From the NCBI GenBank assembly GCA_947474365.1, contig CANJIU010000006.1:62001-126000 (forward strand): 64,000 nt of DNA, read 5' to 3'. The stretch comes from Opitutia bacterium. Its GTDB lineage: Bacteria > Verrucomicrobiota > Verrucomicrobiia > Opitutales > Opitutaceae. Below, one piece after another: positions 63,961 through 64,000 of the stretch. Made by a program: the position numbers and the translations under genes. How positions within the stretch are numbered: the stretch's first letter is position 1; every line of letters starts with the position of its first letter. The notes under the pieces are model-generated. The model was not told where the DNA came from, ran no database searches, and saw only the letters and a program-made list of their open reading frames with translations.

Positions 63961-64000
63961 GCCGGGGGTTATCCCGTCGGTCGCTCAAAGCCGAAACAGT

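Noticed and set aside
1..64000. CRISPR arrays, tRNA, rRNA, transposases and phage genes
   Set aside because: None were recognised by eye; a dedicated tRNA or ncRNA scan could still find small RNAs.

Overview
The window looks like chromosomal DNA of a high-GC verrucomicrobium, most likely close to the Opitutaceae. This is inferred from gene content: a planctomycete-type cytochrome (PSD1)/DUF1501 pair, PVC-type dehydrogenase propellers, delta-60/Ig giant secreted proteins, several large TonB-dependent receptors (TBDRs) without SusD partners, Tat-exported Gfo/Idh/MocA and FAD proteins, and starts that almost all lack a Shine-Dalgarno sequence. No rRNA, tRNA, CRISPR array, transposase or phage gene was recognised.

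Layout. 1-5142: 3' part of a giant secreted repeat protein, meeting tail-to-tail (3 bp) a leftward operon (11764 to 5146) of TBDR, uncharacterised exported protein and CrtO/PYROXD2-like oxidoreductase. 11.9-15.6 kb: exported transglutaminase-like protein, REC-LuxR response regulator and a LysR regulator divergent from leuC. 15.7-18.8 kb: leuC, leuD, exbB, exbD. 18.8-30.3 kb: leftward cluster of TBDR, PQQ dehydrogenase with cytochrome c, ceramidase-like protein, PSD1 cytochrome protein and DUF1501 protein. 30.5-39.96 kb: orphan GspF-like protein, Gfo/Idh/MocA oxidoreductase plus hexuronate-type MFS transporter, sulfatase, and a PVC dehydrogenase carrying a C-terminal blue-copper domain with a small partner. 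40.1-45.1 kb: a signalling operon of substrate-binding lipoprotein, multi-PAS hybrid histidine kinase and single-domain response regulator. 45.2-48.9 kb: PIG-L deacetylase and a second ceramidase-like protein, divergent from an alpha/beta hydrolase. 49.6-64 kb: two more TBDRs around a small conserved protein, an FAD oxidoreductase, a heparinase II/III-like lyase and a DUF6797-type cytochrome protein.

How it may work together (inference): most genes encode outer-membrane uptake or periplasmic oxidation, desulfation, deacetylation, lipid hydrolysis and lyase steps, which fits scavenging of complex, sulfated or uronic-acid glycans and glycolipids. ExbB/ExbD could energise the four TBDRs. Several periplasmic redox proteins (PQQ plus haem, haem only, or copper only) could pass electrons to a respiratory chain. 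The intergenic gaps hold three long imperfect palindromes that look like dispersed repeats, plus a perfect 9-bp inverted repeat just upstream of the heparinase gene.
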